In this document: in pieces, positions 52,501 through 60,720 of the stretch
How the letters are laid out: the number at the start of each line of letters is the position of its first letter
Numbering within the stretch: position 1 is the stretch's first letter
Source of the DNA: Chitinophagaceae bacterium
GTDB lineage: Bacteria > Bacteroidota > Bacteroidia > Chitinophagales > Chitinophagaceae
Reading direction: 5' to 3'
Assembly: GCA_028288595.1 (NCBI GenBank)
Contig: JAQBNK010000164.1
Coordinates: 1-64,000 of the forward strand
Length of the DNA stretch: 64,000 bases
The notes under the pieces: generated by a model
Database searches by the model: none
What the model saw: only the letters and a program-made list of their open reading frames with translations
What the model was told of the DNA's origin: nothing
Made by a program: the position numbers and the translations under genes

Positions 52501-53996
52501 GAATCACAAGCAACCTGTGTATCAGTTGAAGTTGTTAAAGGGTTTACAGTTAATGTTTTGCTGCACCCGCTCCTGCAACCATTGGAATTTAAAATCTTCA
52601 GATCATATGTTCCTGCAACGCTTACCTCTATGCATTTTGCAGAGGAAGTAAAGCCGTTGGGACCTGTCCAGAAATAAGTATTCGTGCCTGTTAGCGGATC
52701 TGCGGCACACCACTGCGTCGAGCTGCCTGCGCACACTGCATCCGCACCCGTTATATTGCATACAGGAATGGTATTAACCGTTAATACTACATCATCAAAG
52801 ACCGTACATCCTGCACTGGTAACAACAGTTAATCTTATTGTTGCCGGTGATTGAGTTACATGAACAACCGGATTTAAAATATTAGATGTCGCAGCATTAC
52901 CTGCATCAAATGTAGCTGCGCCTGAAACTACGCTCCAGGTTGCAGAAGTAACTGTACCAGTAGCTGAAGTAACACCACCATTCAGGAAGAAATCTGTTGA
53001 ATTATTGGGACCGGGGCAAAGCGCCTGGTCTGGACCAGCATCTGCATTTCCTATTGCTAATGATACGGCTTGCGGAGCTATAAAATCAACAATAGTTGCA
53101 GTAGGAGATTGTGATTCTTTTGATTTGATCATGATGGAACTGATATTAAGTTCCAGGCAAGGATCAACTGCACCCAGCAACGCTGTAAGGTCAACAGATC
53201 CTTCAGCAAATGTATTTATATCATAAGTGCTGCCCCCGAATGCAGAATAGGTTACACCACTGATAGGCGCAGCATTTACAGCTGCATATACCGACCCTGC
53301 AGGAACAGCGGCTGTTCGGTCAACATAATCGAAACCGCCTGCTATAGGCTGCCACCGGTTAAAAGCAAAACCCGCCGACGTACCACCGTTGGTAAATGAA
53401 AGCGTCAATACAAAATCATTGACTGTGCGTCCACCATCGGTTCCCTGCGAAACAAAATTGCCTCCGGTCGTTCCATTAACGGTTAATCCCTTTTGTAAAA
53501 ATTCAAAATCAATATAGGCATCCCCGTTATTGCTGTGGCGATCAACAGCAAAGGTCACCCATTGATGACCCCGTATATCTCTGCTAAAGTGCAGCAGACC
53601 ATTGTTGAAATCCTGTTTATCATTAACGGGGTTAGTTACCCAGCTCCAGCTATTAGGATTATCATTAAACTTTAAACCGCCTGCAAAATTATTATCAGAG
53701 TTACTATTAAACTTATCAATTAAATGGAAGGTTGTATTTCCGTTAAGCGGCGATCCTAAAGATGTGCCATCTAAAACAAACCCTCCTGTTCCTCCTGCTC
53801 CTGCTAACCAGTCTCCTATGCCAGCTATCTTATTCGCTTTAAGTGTACCATCAATATTAAACCCTCCGGACGGTGGATTTACCGGAACTATTCCGGGTCC
53901 TATTTGTGCAGAGAGATTAACAGATGAAAGAAATAAAAGAAAAAACATGGCGAGGTAAATCTTATACCATGGCGCATGACAGGTTGCTGTTTTCAT
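49536..53996 (-). CDS. Giant secreted repeat adhesin-like protein with T9SS C-terminal sorting domain
   Basis: A 1486-residue surface protein. It has a signal peptide (SP region YKIYLAMFFLLFLSSVNLSA), an N-terminal beta-domain of about 300 residues, Ig-like segments (about 320-480, NADAGPDQALCPG), 12 tandem repeats of about 45-50 residues (about 489-1089, consensus ACDSYxW followed by GTYTYxSxNAAGCTNTATL), another Ig-like part, a Cys-rich domain (YCGRTQGFYSGTGTDCFG), and a C-terminal type A sorting domain (HAYPNPYSSVINFSIVPAET). The sorting domain marks export by the type IX system and attachment to the surface. It lies beside a second giant T9SS protein on the same strand. Role in adhesion is inferred. 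Confidence 0.88.
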   Translation of the reverse strand: MKTATCHAPWYKIYLAMFFLLFLSSVNLSAQIGPGIVPVNPPSGGFNIDGTLKANKIAGIGDWLAGAGGTGGFVLDGTSLGSPLNGNTTFHLIDKFNSNSDNNFAGGLKFNDNPNSWSWVTNPVNDKQDFNNGLLHFSRDIRGHQWVTFAVDRHSNNGDAYIDFEFLQKGLTVNGTTGGNFVSQGTDGGRTVNDFVLTLSFTNGGTSAGFAFNRWQPIAGGFDYVDRTAAVPAGSVYAAVNAAPISGVTYSAFGGSTYDINTFAEGSVDLTALLGAVDPCLELNISSIMIKSKESQSPTATIVDFIAPQAVSLAIGNADAGPDQALCPGPNNSTDFFLNGGVTSATGTVTSATWSVVSGAATFDAGNAATSNILNPVVHVTQSPATIRLTVVTSAGCTVFDDVVLTVNTIPVCNITGADAVCAGSSTQWCAADPLTGTNTYFWTGPNGFTSSAKCIEVSVAGTYDLKILNSNGCRSGCSKTLTVNPLTTSTDTQVACDSYTWPANGQTYTQSGTYTFVSLNASGCTNTATLNLTINRSTTTSETKTACDSYIWPANGQTYNASGTYTYINTNAAGCRNTATLNLTINQSTSTTETKIACDSYIWLANNQTYTTSGTYTYSSRNAAGCTNTATLNLTINHSTTTTETQVACDTYTWLANGQRYTASGTYTYISTNAAGCTNTATLNLTINRSTTTAVESATACDSYTWNGRTYTESGTYTYLSMNAAGCTNTATLNLTINYSTRTAAETVTACDSYTWNGKTYRESGTYTYQSMNAAGCTNTATLNLTINYSTRTAAETVSACDSYTWNGKTYTESGTYSFESPNAAGCINTATLDLTIHHSSTTPVEKVTACDSLLWNGTTYTKSGTYTYLSINADHCTNTATLNLTINYSTRSATDTVTACDSYIWPANGKAYTASGIYSFESPNADHCTNTATLNLTINHSTKTAESATACDSYIWHNKTYTASGMYTYQSMNAAGCSNTATLSLTINRSTATAESVSACNSYIWHGTAYTASGTYTYLSTNAAECTNTATLTLTINKSTTSAVAVVACGSYTVNGQTYTQSGTYTYVTTNASGCPNTVTLSLTVKPTPVVTVTASGPTTLCNGLSVKLSAQGATSYVWSNGATGSTITVTGSGSYSVTGTTNGCTGVSAATLVTVSNCAVYCGRTQGFYSGTGTDCFGNTAITLINRALSIPFGGNLVAGYGARTLTIKTTEGSCLQSKLPAGTTPAVLPGTAYCATATGTAWLTDKSKFQSALYGQVLALSLNVRLDTNLRSLSLTAGNINTYAASSCTKGIAVPGTMQTYTIPQSVLSYLGANNKVSDLLALANKVLGNATPAGCTATLSDMTAACDAINKSFDGCRVLSSMSIGAPTASAKQAAPVAVSSLPQQVTNMKTQSNINTLIHAYPNPYSSVINFSIVPAETGKARLEIFDLSGRRRAVVYEGNVTAHQPLNLSYKVALYDRVNMIYKLTTAKGVEQGKLIRGE
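50730..52530 (-). repeat. 12 tandem repeats of about 140-150 bases inside the adhesin gene
   Basis: Each unit encodes a segment of about 45-50 residues with ACDSYxW near its start, TYTxSGTYTY, NAAGCTN and TATLNLTIN. Copies 1-4 have the longer PANGQ-type loop, copies 5-8 the short NGKTY loop; copies near the 3' end vary most (NADHCTN, NASGCPN). DNA similarity between copies is high, so the array is a likely site of copy-number change and of assembly collapse. The repeat also creates long shadow reading frames in other frames. Confidence 0.85.
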
Positions 53997-54430
53997 TGAG
54001 CAGGGTTTGGGTTAAAACGGACGGTTATGTTATAAAAAGGGTATACTCTTTAATTAGTGGCTCGTCGGGGAATCTTGGATTTTGGGGATATGTCACACGT
54101 CCTGCTTCTGCCAGTTATAATAGCAGCCACAAAAAATTTGCTTAATCAATCCTGTTCAGGATCTGGTGGTAATTTTTAGGAAGGGATCTTAAGAAATTTG
54201 CAAAGGTGTAATTAAAAACGGAGGCTTTCGTTTAGATGAAATAGTTAGGGTTACGGAAATTTGTGCCTTCAAACATACACAAATTTTATTACGAAGTAAT
54301 ATTTTTTAAATAGATGTCAATCCCGGGTAATAAGCTGAATATTTTTCAATCTCACTTTAGGCCTGAGCTGAGACCTGCACATAAAAAAGCCGGCCTGCTA
54401 TGGCCGGCTCTTATTAGTTATTCATCACGC
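53997..54430. other. Gene-free stretch between two giant genes, with two small palindromes
   Basis: No gene is visible in 434 bases. AAATTTGTG (54257-54265) and CACAAATTT (54278-54286) form a 9-base inverted repeat with a 12-base loop; ATTAC GAA GTAAT follows at about 54289-54301 and then a T-run. A full intrinsic terminator for the right-hand gene lies at the far right (54383-54409). The left part is the leader of the adhesin gene. Confidence 0.4.
54383..54409 (-). terminator. Intrinsic terminator of the LamG/HYR giant gene
   Basis: AGCCGGCC (54388-54395) and GGCCGGCT (54402-54409) form a perfect GC-rich stem with loop TGCTAT. In the minus direction it is followed by a run of T (plus-strand A-run 54383-54388). 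It starts 22 bases after the gene's stop. Confidence 0.85.
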
Positions 54431-57400
54431 CTATCGTTGTATAATCACTTTACCCGACAACACACTCTCCTGTCCCATTACTGTAATAAAGTAAGTACCC
54501 GCAGCTTTATTAGCAAGATTAAAATTGAAAGTATTCACTTTACCAATTTCAACACTTCTCACCGCTATGATCTTACTATTCATGTCCATGATCCGGATCT
54601 CTGCTTTTCCTGCAGGATAATTTAACAACTGAACATTGAATACGCCATTGTTAGGAACAGGTGTGATGCGCATGGATGGTACAGTGCCTTTTAACTCGCG
54701 GGCAAACAATTCCGGTGTTTGTGACGTTGCAGCTATACCCGTCGTAGCAGGCTTAGGTACAACCAGAGTCTTTTCCTTAGGCTCGTCATTATTAACACGT
54801 ACCACAGGTGCTGTTCCACAAGCCTGGTCGCACATACCGAGTTTATCATTGTGGTTTGCCAGATGCGAAGCCACCGCATTTATACTGATAGATAAAACAT
54901 TCGGGGTGCTGCCACCTTGCTGGTGACAGATATATACTTTAGATCCATTGGTACCTGCTACCCTGATGTCTTTTACACATAGTGTGATCGATGCAACAGT
55001 TGTACATCCATATTTATTCGTCGTTACAACAGTGAAAGTATATACTCCCGCTACTGCTGGCGTAAATACAGGCGATCCGCTCGTGTTATTGCTCAGCATC
55101 GCAAGGGCAGCTGAACTGTTGGCAGTCCAGGAATAAGTATATGGTGCCCCGTTAGAAGCTGGTGTTACTTTAAGTGTAGTGCTTTGCGCTCCGTAACCTA
55201 AGTAAATATTCAGCGGGTTACCACCGGTATAAGTATTATTTGTTGGTACGGATGTAATCGTACTGGTTGGAATCTCTCCTGTCACAGTTACTATTGCTGT
55301 GCACGTTGATTCATTACCATGAATATCCTTTACGGTTAACGTTACTTCATTAGCTCCAATATTTGCACAGGTGAATGAAGACTTGCTGATCGTTACAGAT
55401 TCTATACCGCAGTTATCAGTGCTGTGATTATTTACATCGCCAGCTGTTATGCTTGCAGCACCATTCACTAATGTAATAGTTACAGGTTGGCAATTAGCTT
55501 TCGGTGCTTCATTATCTGTTACAATAATTGTTTGTGTTGATGTACTCGTGTTATTATGAATATCGGTTACTGTCCACGTGATCGTTGTTGTTCCGACAGG
55601 ATATGGATCAGTCAATAGCTTGCCATCATTTCTTACTCCTGACGGAGCGCCTACACCACAATTATCTGTTGCACTGGCAGATGCCTGCACTGCTGCACTG
55701 CAATTACCTGCATCTGAATGCGTATTCACATCACCGCTATGAGTGATCACCGGTGCTTCATTATCTGTTACAATAATTGTTTGTGTTGATGTAGTTGTGT
55801 TACTATGAATATCAGTTACTGTCCAGGTAATAGTTGTTGTTCCGACAGGATAATTATCTGTCAGTGATAATTCATCGTTTCTCACGCCGATGATGGATGC
55901 AACGTCGCAATTATCTGTTGCTGTTGGAGGCGTCACATTTACTGCTGCTCCGCATCTGCTCCGATCATTATTCACTGATATATTGGCAACCCGGTTAATT
56001 ACAGGTACTTCATTGTCTGCAACTGTTACATAGAAAGTACAGGATGAAGATCCTATGGCATTGGTTGCTTTAGCAGTTACAGCCGTTGTGCCCACTGCAA
56101 ATAAACTGCCCGGCGCTATTGAATAGGTTATCACAGAAGCAGGGATAGCGGTGGTTTCGGAAGCACTGAAGTTAACAGCGGCCCCGCATTGACCCGGGGC
56201 ATTGGTAACGGTGATGTTTTCAGGACAGCTAATTACAGGTGCTACTCCTGTAACGGTAACCGTAAATGAACAATCGGTATAATTACCTGATGGATCCGTT
56301 GCCCTGTAGGTTACAGTAGTAACACCTATCGGGAAGATTGAACCGCTTTCTTTACCGGCAATCATTTCAGTGGTGACACTGCAATTATCAGTTGCAACAG
56401 GTGCGGAATAATTTACTACTGCACCATTTGCAGCAGACGCAATCACGGCGATATTACCCGGGCAATTGATCACCGGTGGTTGATTATCTACTACAGTTAC
56501 CGTAAAACTGCAGGTACTTGAATTACCAGATTCGTCTGTAGCCGTGAATGTATTGGTTGTTACACCAACAGGGAAAGTAGAACCAGATGCTAAACCAGCG
56601 GTCTGCGTAATAGTGATCTGACCCGCTCCAAGTTTGGTTCCATCAACCCATTTCCATCCGCCAAAATTTTGTGTGGCATCACCCGGTTCCACATAAGATG
56701 GATCAGTGTGATCATGGAAAGCGCCTACCCATACATTGCCGCCATGCGGCGCAAGGAAATTATCTTCTGCAAGGGTGTTGATAGAAGCGAGATCACCGCC
56801 AATAGCCTGCGCCGCGGTACGTGAATTGTTCCATGAAGCAGTTCCCGTAGAAATATAATATGTATGACCACCGAATGTGCCTATCAAATTATAATTAGCA
56901 AAAACAGTTGAAATAATTGAATTGAACTCAACGATAGAACGGTTGAGATTAGCTTGGGGAAGATCATTCCAGGTTCCATTAGTGAATAATTGCAGGTAAT
57001 CTTCATGAGCTGCATTGGCATCATTAGGTTCGCCGCCATTAAAGAAATTAAATGCTGAACCACTGCAATTATCGGTTGCCGTTGGTCTTGTATAGATTAC
57101 TGCCGTTCCACAAAGATTGGTAGTGTTATTCCGCGTAACAGATACAGGACAATTAATAACAGGTGCAGTAACATCTTTCTTATCTACCGTTATGGTACAG
57201 CTACTGGTGTTATTAGAAGCATCTGTAACGGTGAAGGTGACGATCAACGCACCTTTCGTACTTACAACAGTTCCTGCTGCAGGACTTTGGCTAATTACCA
57301 AAGCATCGGATGCAGTGCAATTCTCACTAACTCTTAACAGGCTCCTGTAATCCGGCAGTGTTGCATTGCAATTTTTATCGAGATCGAGTATTTGATTAGC

Positions 57401-60250
57401 CGGACAAAGAATAACCGGTGCCGTAACATCTTTCTTATTTACTGTTATTGTGCAGGTACTGCTATTAGCAGAAGCATCAGTAACTATAAAAGTGACGGTC
57501 ATTGTCCCTGTCGAACTTACAATGGTCCCTGCTGCAGGATTCTGGGTAATTACTAAAGCGTTCGATGCAGTGCAATTATCACTGGCTGTTACGAAGTTCC
57601 TGTAATCCGGCAGTGTGGCGTTGCAATCTGCATCCAGGTTTAGTACCTGGTTAGACGGACAACTAATTGCTGGACGTATATTATCGACCACGGTTACTGT
57701 TGCATCTGCTGTACTCACATTGCCCTGGTTATCTGTAACAGTTAATATAACAGGGTTTACTCCAAGATCGCTGCAATTAAAGCTGGTTTTCGAAACGACC
57801 ATACTTGCAATTGCACAATTATCAGTTGATCCATTATTTATTTGTGCTGCGGTAATAGTTGCATTTCCAGCGGCAGTGAGATTAACAGTTATATTTTTTG
57901 CTATGGCAACAGGATTCGTTTCATCGAGGCCCGGCTGACAGAAACAATTCACAACAAAATTCTCGCTGGTGCCAATACCCTGCCCTGTACCGGCAAGTAA
58001 TGGAATACCATGGCTGTCTACTCCTCCTGTTAATCGTCCGTTACTGGTCTGGCTCATTGAGAAGCTCATACTTCCTTCTATCGCATCAGGACAGCCATCA
58101 TTATCACTGTCGGTATCCAGGTAATCAGGAATTCCATCGCCATCTGTATCACCCTGGAAATCTGCACCAAATGCGAAGTTGCAATAATTTTCTGCGGTCA
58201 GGTAATGGAAGCTGATACTGCTGAAAGTTCCCATCATTCGAACAATAACATATCCTTCTGTACCCGTGATCTGCGTTGGTGAATTTTGCACCACAGCTTG
58301 TGAAAACACAATTTGTACCGGTGCACTAAATGTAATAGGAACCGGTAATCCGCCCTGGCCTATGGAAGCAAATACCAATACAGGATTGGTCATCGGGCTT
58401 GCAAACGTGAGCGTATTATCTGTAACAGCAGTATTTTGAATCGTAGGATTTGCATTTGGCACACCATACGAAGCAGGGAATGTGCTATGCGAGAACATAT
58501 TGCCTGTGGTCAATACATTTGAAGATGAAGTATAAGTATAACCAATGCCATTGATGGTACCGGTGGCTGTTTTACCACTGACAGTCGGCGTACTTGACCA
58601 AAAGAAATTTGACTTGTTCGTTTCCAAAACGTTCAGAATTCCGTCATTATCCGCATCATCATCACATGCATCAGGAATACCATCTCCGTCTGAATCAAGT
58701 GTGTTAATACTTACTACAACTGATGCATCATTTCTGCAACCATTTGCGCCGGTTCCTTTTACAGTATAGGTTCCTGCTGCCGCAGCTGTAACATTATTTA
58801 AAGAAGGATTTGCTGTAATTGAACTGAAACTATTGGGACCTGTCCAAACATAAGAAACGCCGCCACTCGAAGTAAGATTTAATGTGAAGCCCTGGCAAAC
58901 GGGGCTATTGCTACCCGCGGAAATAAGCGGAAGTGGATTAACGGCAACAGTGGTAGTTGCACTGGCAGAACAGCCATTGCTGTTGGTGACTGTAACTGTA
59001 TACACACCTGCATTAGCTGCAGTTCCATTTAGAATAATTGGGTTTTGCTCAGTTGAGTGAAAGCTATTAGGACCTGTCCATGCATAACTAACACCCGGGC
59101 TAGAATACAATTCGATCTGATCGCCTGCGCAACCAGCGCCTGCATCGCTTGCCGTAACAACAGGCAATGCATTAACTGTAAATGTTACGGTTGATACTGC
59201 ATTACATTCAGCTATCTTATATGAAATCTTTGCTGTTCCCGCGGCATGAGCGGTAACGACACCTGTTGTGGAATTGATCGTTGCAACCGCTCCATTATCA
59301 CTTGACCAGGTTCCACCTGTATTTGCATTCGATAATGTTCTGGAACCACCGATACAGGCAGATGTTGTTCCCGTGATTGGCGCACTTGGCGGAATATATG
59401 GAGAGCAGGTTCCCGTATTGGTTGAACCGGAAGCTACCCAGTTGGAAGCGCTCCCGCTAAGTGTAAAATTATTCAGCACTCCATGCCTGCCATGACCACT
59501 TGCATCTGTTAATGTATTCACAGCGGGCACACCTGGCCCACCGGCATTATTTCCCTCTGCAATACCCTGGTTAAAATGATACAACCCCTCTAACCCGGTT
59601 TGTGCAACTGCCTCACAGTTCATCGTTTTTTGGATCTCATCCTGGCAAAGGGCTCTGCTCCAGATACGCACTTCATCCATAGTCATTGTGGCATACCTGT
59701 TAAAGGGATCATTATTACCTTCAAAAAAAGTAGCGAATCGTACATCTTTCCCGATATGAATCACTGAAGAAGGATTCTCTAAGATGGAAGTGGAAATACC
59801 AGGTCCGGTGGCCATTAAAGCGCCATCAACATAAAACTTTGTACTGGTGGCATTAGCTACACCTGCATAATGATGCCATGAACCCGCAATAATATTAATC
59901 GTTGCGCTTCTTAAAGTAATGTTCCCGTCATTCACAAAAAACGTCATGGTTCCATCGGTATTCGGATGCATCAGCCACACAGTATTTGTGCCATCGTTAT
60001 TAGTTGACTGGCCCATTACCGAACCAAATGGCAGCTTTGCATTGGGCACATACATCCAATACTCTACGGTGATCTCTTTTTGAAATACTCTCAAAGGATG
60101 ATCGATACTCACATAATTCAACCTGCTATTATCACCTGGTGCCAGGCTCGGATCAAACTTCAAAGCACCAGCGCTTTGCGCCTGCAAATTGCCATTAAAC
60201 AAAGTGATCAACAGCAATAAAAAAAAGGTAAGAGTAAAGTTCTTTTTCAT
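54431..60250 (-). CDS. Giant secreted LamG, Ig-like, HYR and C-type-lectin-like protein with T9SS sorting domain
   Basis: From the ATG at 60250 the protein has 1939 residues; an upstream ATG at 60352 adds 34 residues with no signal-peptide character, so 60250 (MKKNFTLTFFLLLLITLFNG) was chosen. Domains in order: LamG/concanavalin-like (about 30-250, VEYWMYVPN, YHFNQGIAEG), Ig-like repeats (270-500), a type-3 thrombospondin-like calcium stretch (about 515-535, DSDGDGIPDACDDDADNDGI), several HYR beta modules (780-1640), one C-type-lectin-like module (about 1063-1203, SWNNSRTAAQAIGGDLAS, NVWVGAFHD), and a T9SS type A sorting domain (last 75 residues). It is probably displayed on the cell surface and binds carbohydrate or protein; no enzyme motif is visible. 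Confidence 0.88.
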   Translation of the reverse strand: MKKNFTLTFFLLLLITLFNGNLQAQSAGALKFDPSLAPGDNSRLNYVSIDHPLRVFQKEITVEYWMYVPNAKLPFGSVMGQSTNNDGTNTVWLMHPNTDGTMTFFVNDGNITLRSATINIIAGSWHHYAGVANATSTKFYVDGALMATGPGISTSILENPSSVIHIGKDVRFATFFEGNNDPFNRYATMTMDEVRIWSRALCQDEIQKTMNCEAVAQTGLEGLYHFNQGIAEGNNAGGPGVPAVNTLTDASGHGRHGVLNNFTLSGSASNWVASGSTNTGTCSPYIPPSAPITGTTSACIGGSRTLSNANTGGTWSSDNGAVATINSTTGVVTAHAAGTAKISYKIAECNAVSTVTFTVNALPVVTASDAGAGCAGDQIELYSSPGVSYAWTGPNSFHSTEQNPIILNGTAANAGVYTVTVTNSNGCSASATTTVAVNPLPLISAGSNSPVCQGFTLNLTSSGGVSYVWTGPNSFSSITANPSLNNVTAAAAGTYTVKGTGANGCRNDASVVVSINTLDSDGDGIPDACDDDADNDGILNVLETNKSNFFWSSTPTVSGKTATGTINGIGYTYTSSSNVLTTGNMFSHSTFPASYGVPNANPTIQNTAVTDNTLTFASPMTNPVLVFASIGQGGLPVPITFSAPVQIVFSQAVVQNSPTQITGTEGYVIVRMMGTFSSISFHYLTAENYCNFAFGADFQGDTDGDGIPDYLDTDSDNDGCPDAIEGSMSFSMSQTSNGRLTGGVDSHGIPLLAGTGQGIGTSENFVVNCFCQPGLDETNPVAIAKNITVNLTAAGNATITAAQINNGSTDNCAIASMVVSKTSFNCSDLGVNPVILTVTDNQGNVSTADATVTVVDNIRPAISCPSNQVLNLDADCNATLPDYRNFVTASDNCTASNALVITQNPAAGTIVSSTGTMTVTFIVTDASANSSTCTITVNKKDVTAPVILCPANQILDLDKNCNATLPDYRSLLRVSENCTASDALVISQSPAAGTVVSTKGALIVTFTVTDASNNTSSCTITVDKKDVTAPVINCPVSVTRNNTTNLCGTAVIYTRPTATDNCSGSAFNFFNGGEPNDANAAHEDYLQLFTNGTWNDLPQANLNRSIVEFNSIISTVFANYNLIGTFGGHTYYISTGTASWNNSRTAAQAIGGDLASINTLAEDNFLAPHGGNVWVGAFHDHTDPSYVEPGDATQNFGGWKWVDGTKLGAGQITITQTAGLASGSTFPVGVTTNTFTATDESGNSSTCSFTVTVVDNQPPVINCPGNIAVIASAANGAVVNYSAPVATDNCSVTTEMIAGKESGSIFPIGVTTVTYRATDPSGNYTDCSFTVTVTGVAPVISCPENITVTNAPGQCGAAVNFSASETTAIPASVITYSIAPGSLFAVGTTAVTAKATNAIGSSSCTFYVTVADNEVPVINRVANISVNNDRSRCGAAVNVTPPTATDNCDVASIIGVRNDELSLTDNYPVGTTTITWTVTDIHSNTTTSTQTIIVTDNEAPVITHSGDVNTHSDAGNCSAAVQASASATDNCGVGAPSGVRNDGKLLTDPYPVGTTTITWTVTDIHNNTSTSTQTIIVTDNEAPKANCQPVTITLVNGAASITAGDVNNHSTDNCGIESVTISKSSFTCANIGANEVTLTVKDIHGNESTCTAIVTVTGEIPTSTITSVPTNNTYTGGNPLNIYLGYGAQSTTLKVTPASNGAPYTYSWTANSSAALAMLSNNTSGSPVFTPAVAGVYTFTVVTTNKYGCTTVASITLCVKDIRVAGTNGSKVYICHQQGGSTPNVLSISINAVASHLANHNDKLGMCDQACGTAPVVRVNNDEPKEKTLVVPKPATTGIAATSQTPELFARELKGTVPSMRITPVPNNGVFNVQLLNYPAGKAEIRIMDMNSKIIAVRSVEIGKVNTFNFNLANKAAGTYFITVMGQESVLSGKVIIQR

Positions 60251-60522
60251 GGGGTCGAGTTTGTAGGGTAATTGATGTATATCGTTTGAGTTTTTTATTT
60301 TCTTAAATAATAATCCAGCCATATGCACACATGCACAGCACACGCAATTCAATAAACACTTCGGATAAATTTGGATTTTGAAAAAAGCAAACAGGGCACG
60401 GGTCGGGAGTCACAAAGAGATACTAAACTATACGGCAGCTCACACATCTGATAGTTTCTTCAAAAGAATGTTGCAGACGGCAGTAATTGAGGTGCGAACT
60501 GCATAACAAGCGAGATGGTTAT

Positions 60523-60634
60523 GGATACAGGATGCAGGATACCAGATACAGGATACCAGATACAGGATACCAGATATTAAATACTCGACACTGTTACCGG
60601 ATACTGAATTCTGAATACTGAATACTAGATACTC
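60523..60634. repeat. Degenerate heptamer repeat array, 16 units (GGATACA to AATACTG type)
   Basis: Sixteen consecutive 7-base units without gaps: GGATACA, GGATGCA, GGATACC, AGATACA, GGATACC, AGATACA, GGATACC, AGATATT, AAATACT, CGACACT, GTTACCG, GATACTG, AATTCTG, AATACTG, AATACTA, GATACTC. A 14-base period (AGGATACCAGATAC) is visible within it. CTGAATACTGAATACT is shared with the array at 440-474. The array lies in the 470-base divergent gap between a giant surface-protein gene and a sensor kinase; the remaining bases of the gap show no gene. Confidence 0.75.
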
Positions 60635-60720
60635 CCTTCCTGCCTGTTCACATACAAATTCGTGTCATTGGCACTAAAGATTTAAAAAAAATATTTTAAT
60701 CACTACTTTAGAAGCGAGCC

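Noticed and set aside
50730-52530. Possible CRISPR-like repeat array
   Set aside because: Units are coding, in frame and about 140-150 bases long, without short spacers or nearby cas genes.
60251-60352. 34-residue extension of the LamG/HYR giant protein
   Set aside because: It would place the signal peptide inside the protein; the ATG at 60250 begins a clean signal peptide.
60523-60634. Possible CRISPR array or replication-origin iterons
   Set aside because: Units are 7 bases with no spacers, and no replication protein gene or DnaA-box cluster is nearby.
60690-60720. TACTTTAG as -7 promoter box of the beta-propeller kinase
   Set aside because: The last base differs from TAnnTTTG and no -33 box is found at a suitable distance.
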